Positions 9,097 to 18,514 are shown, counted from the stretch's first letter. The stretch: 33,769 nucleotides of DNA from Chitinophagaceae bacterium (GCA_014379515.1 JACMLR010000310.1:1-33769), one strand, 5' to 3'. The notes: a model not told the origin generated them from the letters alone. Program-made: numbers and translations.

Positions 9097-10365
9097 TTAT
9101 GGTGTGGTTACACCGGTTGCTTTAAGCAACTTATATGGTTTTCCTTGTTTGCCAGCTTTTAGAAAATACATCCCCGCATTTAATGATTGGATGTTGATCG
9201 TTGTCAACGTTGCCGTGATCTTTACTTGCGACACTTGTTGTCCAAGATGATTATGAATCGTTATGAATTGCCCGATTAAATTTTCGCATTTGCTGATATC
9301 AACCGTTACAGCATTCACAGCGGGATTTGGATACATACGAATCGCGATGTCCGCCGCAGGTGCTACCGGCGCAACTTCCGGTAATGGAATCCCTGTTGCT
9401 CCATTGGACGACAATAAGGCATTGTGTGCGCCGCCCTTTGCAAACGATGCACGCATTTTATCACGTTGCCCGTTGGTAAACATATTCATGCATTCATCAT
9501 TGGTCAAATCCATGAAATTGTTGTACATGTTACCCAATGGAAGGTTACTACAGGTTGAAATCACACCAGTGGGACAACCTCTTGTTGCATTTCCTTGTTG
9601 CGGTGTATCATCAACCCCATCACTGCCACAAAACTGATCTCCCCAGATATGCCGGAGACCCATCCAGTGACCCAATTCGTGAACAGCAGTACGGCCTTTG
9701 GTATAAGGTGCTTGTACGGTTCCCGCATTTCCAAAGGCTGTATATCGAACTACAATACCATCCCGAAGTTTATCCGCACCAATTACGCTGGAATAGCCAA
9801 TGATTCCAGCCGACAGGTTTCCCACCCAGATATTCAGGTATCGATCACTATCCCACGCATCATCACCGCCCGCATTGGAAAACTTGATTTTATCATCCAT
9901 CCCAAAACTAATCGACGAGGTTTGTTTGCGAACAATACCGCTGGTAGCATACCCTTGCGGATTTACTGATGCCAAAACAAATTCAATATGAACATCGCTG
10001 GCGGCACTGCGAAACCGAAGTGGGATTTGTGCAGTATCCTTATGAACGAGTCGAAAATCATTATTCAAGACTGATATCTGGGACATTATCTGTTCATTGG
10101 AAATATTTTGTTCCCCTTTATTGAAGAGAATATGAACGACAACCGGGATGCGAATAACGCTTAAACTTCCAGATCCGATTGCACCGGAAATAACTTCAGA
10201 ATTGAATGAACCTGAACCAGCCAGCGGTTGCTGCATGCGATATAAGATGGAGGGATCACGTCGGGTTTCCTGTTGTTCATACTCCAGTGATACGCAGGTC
10301 GACTGCGCGAATCCATGAAGTGAACAAAATAACGTCAAGGCAAAGGCAAGTAAAACTGATTTCAT
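9097..10365 (-). CDS. M43 (pappalysin/cytophagalysin-like) zinc metalloprotease with T9SS type A C-terminal sorting domain
   Basis: 422 aa; signal peptide (..SLHGFAQSTC), zinc motif HELGHWMGLRH, Met-turn region NNFMDLTNDECMNMFTNGQRDKMRA, C-terminal MYPNPAVNAVTVDIS...LNAGMYFLKAG. Confidence 0.94.
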   Translation of the reverse strand: MKSVLLAFALTLFCSLHGFAQSTCVSLEYEQQETRRDPSILYRMQQPLAGSGSFNSEVISGAIGSGSLSVIRIPVVVHILFNKGEQNISNEQIMSQISVLNNDFRLVHKDTAQIPLRFRSAASDVHIEFVLASVNPQGYATSGIVRKQTSSISFGMDDKIKFSNAGGDDAWDSDRYLNIWVGNLSAGIIGYSSVIGADKLRDGIVVRYTAFGNAGTVQAPYTKGRTAVHELGHWMGLRHIWGDQFCGSDGVDDTPQQGNATRGCPTGVISTCSNLPLGNMYNNFMDLTNDECMNMFTNGQRDKMRASFAKGGAHNALLSSNGATGIPLPEVAPVAPAADIAIRMYPNPAVNAVTVDISKCENLIGQFITIHNHLGQQVSQVKITATLTTINIQSLNAGMYFLKAGKQGKPYKLLKATGVTTP

Positions 10366-10720
10366 TGTAACTGCTTCTTTTGTGGCGGTTACATAGGTAA
10401 TTGCTTTGCTTTCCGTAGGATTGAGAACGAGGAATGAGGCCGTAAATAATTACAGGAATGACTGCAGGTAAGGGCAGTTTATTTCATTGTGGGGTACAGA
10501 TCAAATGATCAGAAAAACAAAAAAGTACAAAGGGGATGATTAACGCTAGTTATGGAAAGAGCCGCCGGAGTAGGGTAAGTGGCGGTAGTCAAACGATAAG
10601 CTGCTGTAAAACAATAAAAAATATTCTGGAAATCAAAATCCATTGACAAAATTTTATCAACGATTCCGGAAACTACCCCGTTTCAACCCCTATTTTTGTT
10701 GACAATACATACTAACTATT

Positions 10721-11539
10721 ATGAAATTTCCTGCCGTATTTATCCTAGCATTCGCAATTCTTAACGCGTGCAATGGCAATAACCAGGGGCAGGGTGAACC
10801 GATAGTTACCCCGCCAGAGTCGATCCCACCCGTAATTGGCTACTCAATCATCAAAACTTACCCGCACGACACCAGTTACTTTACTGAAGGGCTCGAATTT
10901 TTTAATGATCAGTTGCTTGAAAGTTCCGGCGGCGATACCGATGCGAGCCCATACCCGTCCGCTGCTGGCATTGCTAACTTACAAACCGGGAAAGTCGATA
11001 CGCGGATTCTTCTTGATCGGGCTATTTACTTTGGAGAAGGGATTACCGTATTCAATAACCAATTGTATATGTTAACCTGGAAAAACCGAAAGGTTTTTGT
11101 ACACGATGCGCTGACATTTAAACGAATTAAAGAGTTTCAAACTCCTACCGAAGAAGCCTGGGGATTGACGCATGATAGCACCAACTTAATTATGAGTAAC
11201 GGCTCAAACAGCCTTCACTTCCTGAATCCTGAAACATTACAGGTAACAAATATTGTTGGAGTGATTGATAACAATGGGCCTGTGTCAAACATCAATGAGC
11301 TCGAATACGTGAATGGATTTATCTATGCCAATCAATGGTTGACGCCGTTCATTTTGAAAATAGATGCAAAAAGTGGAAAGGTTGTCGGCCGTATTAATAT
11401 GGACTCAATCAACCAGGAAATTACTAACAAATATCCCGCTTCGCGCGAAATGAATGGAATTGCATTCAACGCAAAAAGCCAAACATTTTTTATTACAGGA
11501 AAAAAATGGCCATTTATCTACGAGATAAAATTGCAGTAA
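10721..11539 (+). CDS. Glutaminyl-peptide cyclotransferase (glutamine cyclotransferase), lipoprotein
   Basis: 272 aa; lipobox FAILNAC, then IIKTYPHDTSYFTEGLEFFNDQLLESSG, ITVFNNQLYMLTWKNRKVFVHD, EAWGLTHDSTNLIMSNGSNSLHFLNPETLQV, NELEYVNGFIYANQWLT and EMNGIAFN, typical of the plant/bacterial QC beta-propeller family. Confidence 0.93.
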   Translation: MKFPAVFILAFAILNACNGNNQGQGEPIVTPPESIPPVIGYSIIKTYPHDTSYFTEGLEFFNDQLLESSGGDTDASPYPSAAGIANLQTGKVDTRILLDRAIYFGEGITVFNNQLYMLTWKNRKVFVHDALTFKRIKEFQTPTEEAWGLTHDSTNLIMSNGSNSLHFLNPETLQVTNIVGVIDNNGPVSNINELEYVNGFIYANQWLTPFILKIDAKSGKVVGRINMDSINQEITNKYPASREMNGIAFNAKSQTFFITGKKWPFIYEIKLQ

Positions 11540-11546
11540 ACCGTTC

Positions 11547-12446
11547 TCAACTTTTTGAGATGACATAAATAAGTGAACTACACACCGATTTATTCGTAGC
11601 TGCCCTTAGGTTGGATTGGAATCCGCGAAATACTCCGCTAACAAAACCCTCTTTACCTGTTTTGTATTTTTCACTGAGCATGCTTACATAAAAACTATCG
11701 AACCACATCGGTTTGATGGAATCGAGTTGTAGCTCATTGTGCCGCAACAATTGTTTCATCGATGCAGGTGAGAAATGATAAAGGTGTCGGGGTACATCAT
11801 ATGCAGCCCAAAACTTTCCATAAAATTCTGCATCGCCAGAAGTATAGTTGGGAACGGCTATAAAAATCTTCCCTCCTGCTTTCACCAACTTTCGGAGTTG
11901 AACGATATAAGTCTGAAGTTGATGCACATGTTCGAGCACATGCCACATAGTAATCGCATCAAAACTTTCCGCAGGCAACTCAAACAAATGATTGGTTGAC
12001 AATAATGATAAGCCGTGATTTTTATTTGCAACTATTCGTGCTTGCTCATCCGGCTCAAGCCCGGTGACGCGCCAACCGGCAGATTTCATAAAGGCTGAAA
12101 ACGCACCAGTACCGGCACCAACGTCAAGCAGGCTTCCGGAGTTCAGACCGGTTGCCGACTGAATCAGCGATGACTTTTGCTTTAATGTTATTTTTCTGAC
12201 GGAATGATAAAGCCGATTGATGATTCCTTTATTCGTATCGGTGTGAGAGATATAATTTTCCGATTGATAATATCGTCCGATTGATTGCTGATCCGGAACA
12301 TGTTGAGTAAAACGCAATGTGCAATCCGCACAATCCCAAAGCTGAAAGTTTTCGTTGGAAACGGAATAGTCTGTTACGGTTATACTATTGCTGATCGCAG
12401 TGCTTCCACAAACGGGGCAATGGGTGTAGGTAATCAGGTTACTCAT
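11547..12446 (-). CDS. Class I SAM-dependent methyltransferase with N-terminal zinc-ribbon-like motif
   Basis: 299 aa; N-terminal CPVCG...CADC, SAM motif LLDVGAGTGAFSAFMKSAGWRVTGLEPD, and FDAITMWHVLEHVHQLQ. Confidence 0.92.
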   Translation of the reverse strand: MSNLITYTHCPVCGSTAISNSITVTDYSVSNENFQLWDCADCTLRFTQHVPDQQSIGRYYQSENYISHTDTNKGIINRLYHSVRKITLKQKSSLIQSATGLNSGSLLDVGAGTGAFSAFMKSAGWRVTGLEPDEQARIVANKNHGLSLLSTNHLFELPAESFDAITMWHVLEHVHQLQTYIVQLRKLVKAGGKIFIAVPNYTSGDAEFYGKFWAAYDVPRHLYHFSPASMKQLLRHNELQLDSIKPMWFDSFYVSMLSEKYKTGKEGFVSGVFRGFQSNLRAATNKSVCSSLIYVISKS

Positions 12447-12480
12447 TGATAAAAAGAGGAATTGCAGGTTAGTGAGTAAA

Positions 12481-13101
12481 TCACCGGGAAATGCTGGTTT
12501 TGTTTTGATTTCCTAACGATGAAATAGAAAACCCGTTTGTATAGAAATGGAAGAAAAGGATTATTAATGCAATGGCAACAATTATAATTGCGAATATCCA
12601 CCACCGGCTTCTTTCGCGTAGCGGTTCCTCATGAATCACATCCACTGCCTGATCGTTGGTTAATTCTCGATCACCAACTAACACCGTATGTTTTGCCTGG
12701 CTTCTAATTACACGCACGGCAGCCACGGGTTGAAGATATGCTGGCACTTGTTTTTCCGCCTCAAAAACGATATCACCAGAATGATCTTTGTGTAAAAGTC
12801 CTACCCCTTCCAACCTGATTGGATTATCTGTTCTGATTCGATTCCGCAGTTCATACGCCCACTCATTGTACCAGCGAATGGCTTCATAATCCGCCATATC
12901 GCGCTGTAGTGCTAAATAGGTAAAAAAATCTTTATCGGGAGCATCGAAATATTTGTCGAATCGATAATGATATGAAGGAGGCAGCAATTGTTTGTTAACG
13001 AAATCGCTTTGCGCGGGTACGCGCTCAATGAAGATCGTTCCGAGTCCGGGTATACTCAAACTTTTATGCTGCAAAAGATAATTGTACAATGCACCATTCA
13101 T
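12481..13101 (-). CDS. HU-CCDC81-like domain protein with a single C-terminal transmembrane helix
   Basis: Likely start is ATG at 13101 (MNGALYNYLLQHKSLSIPGLGTIFIERVPAQSDF...). The N-terminal LSIPGLGTIFIER and the LLPPSYHYRFDKY region resemble Bacteroidetes HU-CCDC81 domains. TM helix RWWIFAIIIVAIALIILFFHFY, then a ~20-aa tail. Confidence 0.65.
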   Translation of the reverse strand: MNGALYNYLLQHKSLSIPGLGTIFIERVPAQSDFVNKQLLPPSYHYRFDKYFDAPDKDFFTYLALQRDMADYEAIRWYNEWAYELRNRIRTDNPIRLEGVGLLHKDHSGDIVFEAEKQVPAYLQPVAAVRVIRSQAKHTVLVGDRELTNDQAVDVIHEEPLRERSRWWIFAIIIVAIALIILFFHFYTNGFSISSLGNQNKTSISR

Positions 13102-13205
13102 AGCTGCGAAGCAACAGGTTTTTAATGTATCGGCAAAATTAAAACTGAGTACGAGGGTCAATCAATTTGGAGCCTCAGAGACAAGTTCCATTGGAGAGCG
13201 GCTAT

Positions 13206-14855
13206 TTATTTACGTTGATTGAAGGAATATGTTATTCCTCCGAGAATGTTGAAACCAAAAGTTTCGTACTGGTGCCAGCGTTCGTATTTATTATTGAGGA
13301 TGTTATTTAACTGTATCCAAAGATTGAAGTTCTTAGTGATTCGGAATTCAGCACCGGTATTTAGATCGAAGCCGGTTTCTCCTTTGTAAGCTTCTCCATT
13401 TTCACCCTGGTATTGCGCGCCATCCCATGCCCAAAGATCGGCACGCAGCCAAAGATCTTTTAGTAACTGCCATCGAACTCCTGCGTTTAATTCTAGCGGA
13501 ATCATACCCCAGGCCTTCTTTTCGCGTTGCAATTTGGTGAATTGATTAAAGTTTAATGAAGCTGAGGCAGAGAATTGTTCTCCCTGTGTGTATTCAACTT
13601 CTCCATGCAACTGAAGCACCTCCATGCGAGGTTCGTATTTGATGAGGAAAGTTTTACCGTCGATCGTATCGTTGACGAACAATGGCGTGTTTCTGAATTG
13701 CTGGAAGCCCACTTTGGCAGAGTAAGAAAAGTGATTGCTTACAGAACCTTTGAATCCTGCATAACGTTCCTGTACCCGTGTATTAAACAAGGAGTCAGGT
13801 TGCGCAAGCCATGGATTGATACCGGCAAAACGCTGATAACTTCCTTTATTATAATATCCGATCCAACCGAGCTGAAACGTAAAGCGTTGATCATTGGTGG
13901 TGATGTCTGCCATTACATTTGGTAACATCGTAAATACCTTATTATCCCATGATGGTCGCAAACCACCATGAATATAGACGTTTGGCGTTTTTAATAACAC
14001 CGCGGGAGAGATATAATAAAGATTGTTTTGCCGCGTAAATTTTGCATTGCCACCAACCTGGTAGGACGTCAGATCCGCTGTTGCACCGAGAGTGAATGCA
14101 AACATCTTTCCGAATGTTTTTTCCAGTGGCAGATCAAGAACACTATTCGATTCGTTGCCCTTGTTCGATTTATTGTCAGAAAACACACTCACGCGCAACG
14201 ACGGATGATAAGTAAGGCCAAATTCAGTAGGAATTGTATTTCGCAAATGGACAACTCCCTCAATGGTTTGAAAATTCTGCTTCAGGTCTTTTTTCTCAAA
14301 TGGAAGCGTCTCCGGTCGGAAACCATAGAGATAATAATTGTCGCTTACAAAACCCAATTTACCATTCCATTCAAGATGTTTTGGTGTTATATACGTGGCA
14401 GCAGCACCCACTTTTGTCAAACTGTGCTTTTGAAATTTGAGGTCTCCATTTGATGTATAGTGTTCAGCAAACACATTAAAATAAGTCGACTTTCCATCGC
14501 CGAAACTGAACCCTGCCTTGATATATGGCAAGTGAACGTTACCAACGCCGACTTTTATAAAATTGCTGTATTGCCATGCGTTCAGTGAATCAATACTAAG
14601 TGCTACTGGTTTTAGTTCCGCAGGTTGGTAAGCGAAAAAAAGATTCTGCGATGGGATATTATAATTGAGGGTTGGTCTGCTGCTATCTACAACAGGTGGT
14701 GCGGCGTTGAAATTTATTTTTGATGCTTCGCGAAGCACAGGCTTAAATGTCGAAGTGATATCGATACTTTTTTTACGCGTTGTATCCTGTGCCTGTGATT
14801 GGCTGGCGGCAACGAGTATCGCTAATATCAACAATATCTTTCCGGAATTTTTCAT
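13206..14855 (-). CDS. Outer-membrane beta-barrel protein, TonB-dependent-receptor-like but without an evident plug domain
   Basis: Likely start is ATG at 14855 (MKNSGKILLILAILVAASQSQAQDTTRKKSIDITSTFKPVLREASKINFNAAPPVVD). The mature part is mostly alternating beta-strand pattern, ending FNLWIQLNNILNNKYERWHQYETFGFNILGGITYSF. Confidence 0.8.
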   Translation of the reverse strand: MKNSGKILLILAILVAASQSQAQDTTRKKSIDITSTFKPVLREASKINFNAAPPVVDSSRPTLNYNIPSQNLFFAYQPAELKPVALSIDSLNAWQYSNFIKVGVGNVHLPYIKAGFSFGDGKSTYFNVFAEHYTSNGDLKFQKHSLTKVGAAATYITPKHLEWNGKLGFVSDNYYLYGFRPETLPFEKKDLKQNFQTIEGVVHLRNTIPTEFGLTYHPSLRVSVFSDNKSNKGNESNSVLDLPLEKTFGKMFAFTLGATADLTSYQVGGNAKFTRQNNLYYISPAVLLKTPNVYIHGGLRPSWDNKVFTMLPNVMADITTNDQRFTFQLGWIGYYNKGSYQRFAGINPWLAQPDSLFNTRVQERYAGFKGSVSNHFSYSAKVGFQQFRNTPLFVNDTIDGKTFLIKYEPRMEVLQLHGEVEYTQGEQFSASASLNFNQFTKLQREKKAWGMIPLELNAGVRWQLLKDLWLRADLWAWDGAQYQGENGEAYKGETGFDLNTGAEFRITKNFNLWIQLNNILNNKYERWHQYETFGFNILGGITYSFNQRK

Positions 14856-14907
14856 TTTTATTCTCTGATTGTAGTCTGTCCTAAATTCAGTAAAATCCAC
14901 GCACTAA

Positions 14908-17900
14908 TTATTGATTGCTGTTTTCAACTTTACTACCTTTCTTTTCCTCTTCTTCAGTAAGTTTTAATTTACGCTCGGCTTCCTGACGAAGATCCTCAAG
15001 TTTTGCATTTTCAATTACGCTTTGGTAAGTTGCTTTTGCATTGAAGAAATCATTTTGTTTAAAATAAACATCACCCAACAAGATATAAGCTTTTGTAACC
15101 CAGAGTTCATAGGAGCCAGCTTTATTGACGACTTCAAACGCTGCTTTTTCTGCATCCGGGAAACGATTCTGAATGAAAAAGAGGTTTGCAATTTCATATC
15201 GCGCTTCTGCACCATACGCTGCTTTGCTAAGTGCAACCACATTTCTGTACGCCGTGATTGCTTCGTTATACTGCCCTCCTGCCTGGTGCGACCGTGCGAT
15301 AGCGAGATTGGCAAGCACTTTATCATCGGTTCCAATTCCTTTCTGACTTAAGAGGTCTTTCGCATTTTCCGTTGCGTCCGACCATTTTTGCAATTGAAAC
15401 TGGCTTCTCAGTAAACCACGCATTGCCTCCAGTTTTGTTTCTTGTGACGTTGCAAACTCCTTCAGTTTACCAAAATACTTTTCAGCCTTCTGGTAATTTT
15501 TGAGGTCAAAGAAATTTAACCGCGCGGCATTAAGCAATGATTTTTCACCAAACTTATTTGGAACGCGATCCGATAATACTTCATACCCACTGGCGGCTTT
15601 TACCCAATCCTTTTGATTAAAATAAATTTCGCTCTTATAATATAATGCCTCGAGTGAGTGCTTGCCTTGCGGGAATTTTTCCAGGTATTCTTCAAACTCT
15701 TTTGCTGCTGCAGGGAAGTTGCCATTGTTAAATTGGACTTCGGCTTCCTGGTACGCAAGTTCTTCTTCCTGGTTAGTGGAAATCTCCTTCCCCATGCTCC
15801 GGGCAAAGCTGACATATTCGCCTGTTCTGCCCTCTTCAACATAAATTACTTTGGCATTATCCAGTGCCTCTTCGGCTTCCGGTGAATTTGGAAACTGTTG
15901 AAGCAATGCCGAGTACTGCTTAAGTGCCTCTGCATTATTCTCCAGGTTGAAATATGCAATTCCCAGTCTTAGAAAAGCGCGGGGCTTCAACGAAGAGTTT
16001 GGATCAGAAATGACATTTTTCAAAAATGGAATCGATTCGCGATACTGCTCATTCGCCAAATAGCTACCGGCAATTTCCATATTGGCGTCTGGTATGAGAC
16101 TGCTTGTTGGATACTTGCGACTGATACCGGTCAGCATATTGATTTTTTCCTTGCTGCTTGAGATACCGGCGATCATTGCATTTTGAAAGGTGGCGTAATC
16201 GGATGATGGCCACGAAAACTCAAGCACTTTATCATACATGCTTTTCGCCTTCTTGTAATCACGATTCATATAGTGACAATCGGCAATTCGCAAGTATGCA
16301 TCTTGCTCGAGTGACGGAGAATTTATCCGGGGTGTTGTCACAAGTTGTTCGAAGAATCCAAGAGCCTGGCGATAGTTTTCTTTTTTGATGAAGCTATATC
16401 CAAGATTATATTTTGCATGGTTCGGCGAGACTTCACCATTGGAAGCGGTCGTCTTGAGGTAGTCAAAGAAATATCGGATAGCATCATCGGTTTTACCAAG
16501 CCTGTAAGCAATCTCACCTTTCCAGAATTGAACGAAGGGTAAAACCGATTCATTATCTGGAAGCGTTTCGGCGCGCGTCAGTAATTCATTAGCGGTTACC
16601 AGCAACCCATCATTGACCATTTCCGTGGCGCGGCCATATAATATTCTTGGATACAATTTGCGGGCAAGTGGCGACGGAGATTTTAATCCTTCAATCAATG
16701 CTAGAGCGTCCTTGTAATTGTTTGTGTTTGCTAATACACCAACTAATAACTCACGAGCTTCTGTATTGTATTCGGATTGCGGATATTTATTCAGAAATTT
16801 TTCCAGTTCGGTAAGTGCTACATCCTGGTACCCGAGTTCGTAAGATAATTTTGCATAATTGTACATCGAGACCTGGCGCTGTGCATCATTGCTGCTATTA
16901 GCAGAACAAAAAAGAAACGCGTTTCGTGCGTTTGCTTTTTGACCGGTTTTAAGATATGCATCTCCCAACAGGTACATTGAATTCTGAGCAAGCGAATCTT
17001 CTTTGCCACCAAGCTGTTTAAATCCGGCAATAGCCTTGTTCCAATTTTTTGCATCGTAATAGCAATAAGAAACTTCGTAGAGATCTTCGCGGGTTACTTT
17101 GTCGGCTTTCGCAATATAGCTTTCGAGGTATGGAAGTGCTTTTGCATAATTCTTCTGAAGAAAATAGCCATGGCCAACGAGCTGCTGCATTTCCTTCTCG
17201 TAAGACAGGTTACCGCGCTTTAGCTTGTTTTCTGCATAATCAAATGCGGCTTTCTTATCATTGCCCATGTAATAAATGACAGAGATGTAATAGGGCGCAA
17301 CTTTGCCATACTCGGGATGATCCTCGACAACTTTGAACGCATCCAGTGCTTCTTTATACTGCTTATCATAGAATGCAATGAAGCCGTAATAATAATTTGC
17401 TTCCGCATTATTCGGATCACTTTTCGCAACACGAATTTCATTTAATAGTGGCTTTGCGCGATCATATCGTTGAACGGTGAAATAAGAATACCCCTGGTGA
17501 AATTTTTTATCTGCTATTTCGCGGTTGCTGAGATTATCGATACTTACCTGATCGTAGAGGTCAATCGCCTTTGCAAAATCTGCGGATCGAAAATAATACT
17601 CGGCAAGATGGAAGCTCATCATTTGAACTCGTGCTTCATTATCTTCCAAACCAATGAAGTCTTCTGCTTTTCTTCTCGCCCCTTCTTCATTTTGTTTTAG
17701 TCCGCAAACAACCGTGTAGTATTTTAATTCCTGGTATTCGATCGCATTATTGCTCCGATCGGTTTCGCGTTGCTGGAGCTCAAGATCTTTCAGAATTGGG
17801 TATGCCAGGCTGTACTGCTCCCGTTGAAAATATTCTTTCGCTTGTTTGAATGAACCTTCAGGGTCAGTAAAAAAACGCGTTTGTTGCGCGAAGAGAGAGA

Positions 17901-17946
17901 AAGAAGTGAGACCAAGAATCGTTATAATGAGCGCTGCTTTTTTCAT
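14908..17946 (-). CDS. Large exported tetratricopeptide-repeat protein
   Basis: 1012 aa; signal peptide (..TSFSLFAQQTRFF) and many TPR-like repeats, e.g. AEANYYYGFIAFYDKQYKEALDAFKVV and PRAFLRLGIAYFNLENNAEALKQYSALLQQFPNSPEAEEAL. Confidence 0.93.
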   Translation of the reverse strand: MKKAALIITILGLTSFSLFAQQTRFFTDPEGSFKQAKEYFQREQYSLAYPILKDLELQQRETDRSNNAIEYQELKYYTVVCGLKQNEEGARRKAEDFIGLEDNEARVQMMSFHLAEYYFRSADFAKAIDLYDQVSIDNLSNREIADKKFHQGYSYFTVQRYDRAKPLLNEIRVAKSDPNNAEANYYYGFIAFYDKQYKEALDAFKVVEDHPEYGKVAPYYISVIYYMGNDKKAAFDYAENKLKRGNLSYEKEMQQLVGHGYFLQKNYAKALPYLESYIAKADKVTREDLYEVSYCYYDAKNWNKAIAGFKQLGGKEDSLAQNSMYLLGDAYLKTGQKANARNAFLFCSANSSNDAQRQVSMYNYAKLSYELGYQDVALTELEKFLNKYPQSEYNTEARELLVGVLANTNNYKDALALIEGLKSPSPLARKLYPRILYGRATEMVNDGLLVTANELLTRAETLPDNESVLPFVQFWKGEIAYRLGKTDDAIRYFFDYLKTTASNGEVSPNHAKYNLGYSFIKKENYRQALGFFEQLVTTPRINSPSLEQDAYLRIADCHYMNRDYKKAKSMYDKVLEFSWPSSDYATFQNAMIAGISSSKEKINMLTGISRKYPTSSLIPDANMEIAGSYLANEQYRESIPFLKNVISDPNSSLKPRAFLRLGIAYFNLENNAEALKQYSALLQQFPNSPEAEEALDNAKVIYVEEGRTGEYVSFARSMGKEISTNQEEELAYQEAEVQFNNGNFPAAAKEFEEYLEKFPQGKHSLEALYYKSEIYFNQKDWVKAASGYEVLSDRVPNKFGEKSLLNAARLNFFDLKNYQKAEKYFGKLKEFATSQETKLEAMRGLLRSQFQLQKWSDATENAKDLLSQKGIGTDDKVLANLAIARSHQAGGQYNEAITAYRNVVALSKAAYGAEARYEIANLFFIQNRFPDAEKAAFEVVNKAGSYELWVTKAYILLGDVYFKQNDFFNAKATYQSVIENAKLEDLRQEAERKLKLTEEEEKKGSKVENSNQ

Positions 17947-18106
17947 TCCGAATTTCCTTAGTGTGGGGTTAACGAGCTAAAGTTTGAGATTATTTTATTG
18001 ACAACCAATTATCGTTCCAAACAACTGTGGATAAGTGGGTCAATTAACATTTCTTTTCAATAGAAAATGCAAAAATGGAAATCATATTTTTGAAAAAAAA
18101 TTTGTG

Positions 18107-18514
18107 ATGAAGCGTTTTCTTTCGACTAACTATAGTGACACTGCATTCAATATTGCGTTACTTATTTTACGCGCTGGAATGGGTGTTTTATTGTTTCCTT
18201 ATGGCTATCAGAAACTAGTTCATTTCGCTGATCGAAAGAATACTTTTACCAACTTCCTGGGTATGGGATCTACTATCAGTTTGTCATTGGTAATATTTGC
18301 TGAAGTCATTTGCGCGGGTCTGTTGATTATTGGATTATTCAGCCGGTTTGCTTCGTTAGTATTAGTGATTCTCACTGCGGTTATTGTTTTCAAAATAGAT
18401 AAGGGTGATATATTCGGCAAAGGAGAAGACGCCATGCTTTACCTTCTTGGATTCTTTACGGTGTTACTGGTTGGCCCTGGGAAATACAGTACCGATGCAG
18501 CAATGGGCAGATAA
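18107..18514 (+). CDS. DoxX family membrane protein
   Basis: Likely start is ATG at 18107 (MKRFLSTNYSDTAFNIALLILRAGMGVLLFPYGYQKLVHF). Four predicted hydrophobic helices; LRAGMGVLLFPYGYQKL is DoxX-like. Confidence 0.87.
   Translation: MKRFLSTNYSDTAFNIALLILRAGMGVLLFPYGYQKLVHFADRKNTFTNFLGMGSTISLSLVIFAEVICAGLLIIGLFSRFASLVLVILTAVIVFKIDKGDIFGKGEDAMLYLLGFFTVLLVGPGKYSTDAAMGR

Noticed and set aside
9263-9991. Several plus-strand ORFs opposite the M43 protease
   Set aside because: Antisense to a gene with an intact zinc motif and sorting domain; sequences are low-complexity and domain-free.
11545-11560. TCTCAA-CTTT-TTGAGA hairpin at the convergent cyclase/methyltransferase stops
   Set aside because: Only a 6-bp AT-rich stem overlapping the methyltransferase stop codon, without a clear T-tract; possible weak terminator but not supportable.
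14908-17946. Possible tandem DNA repeats underlying the TPR gene
   Set aside because: The repeats are degenerate protein-level TPR motifs; no near-identical DNA repeats are visible.
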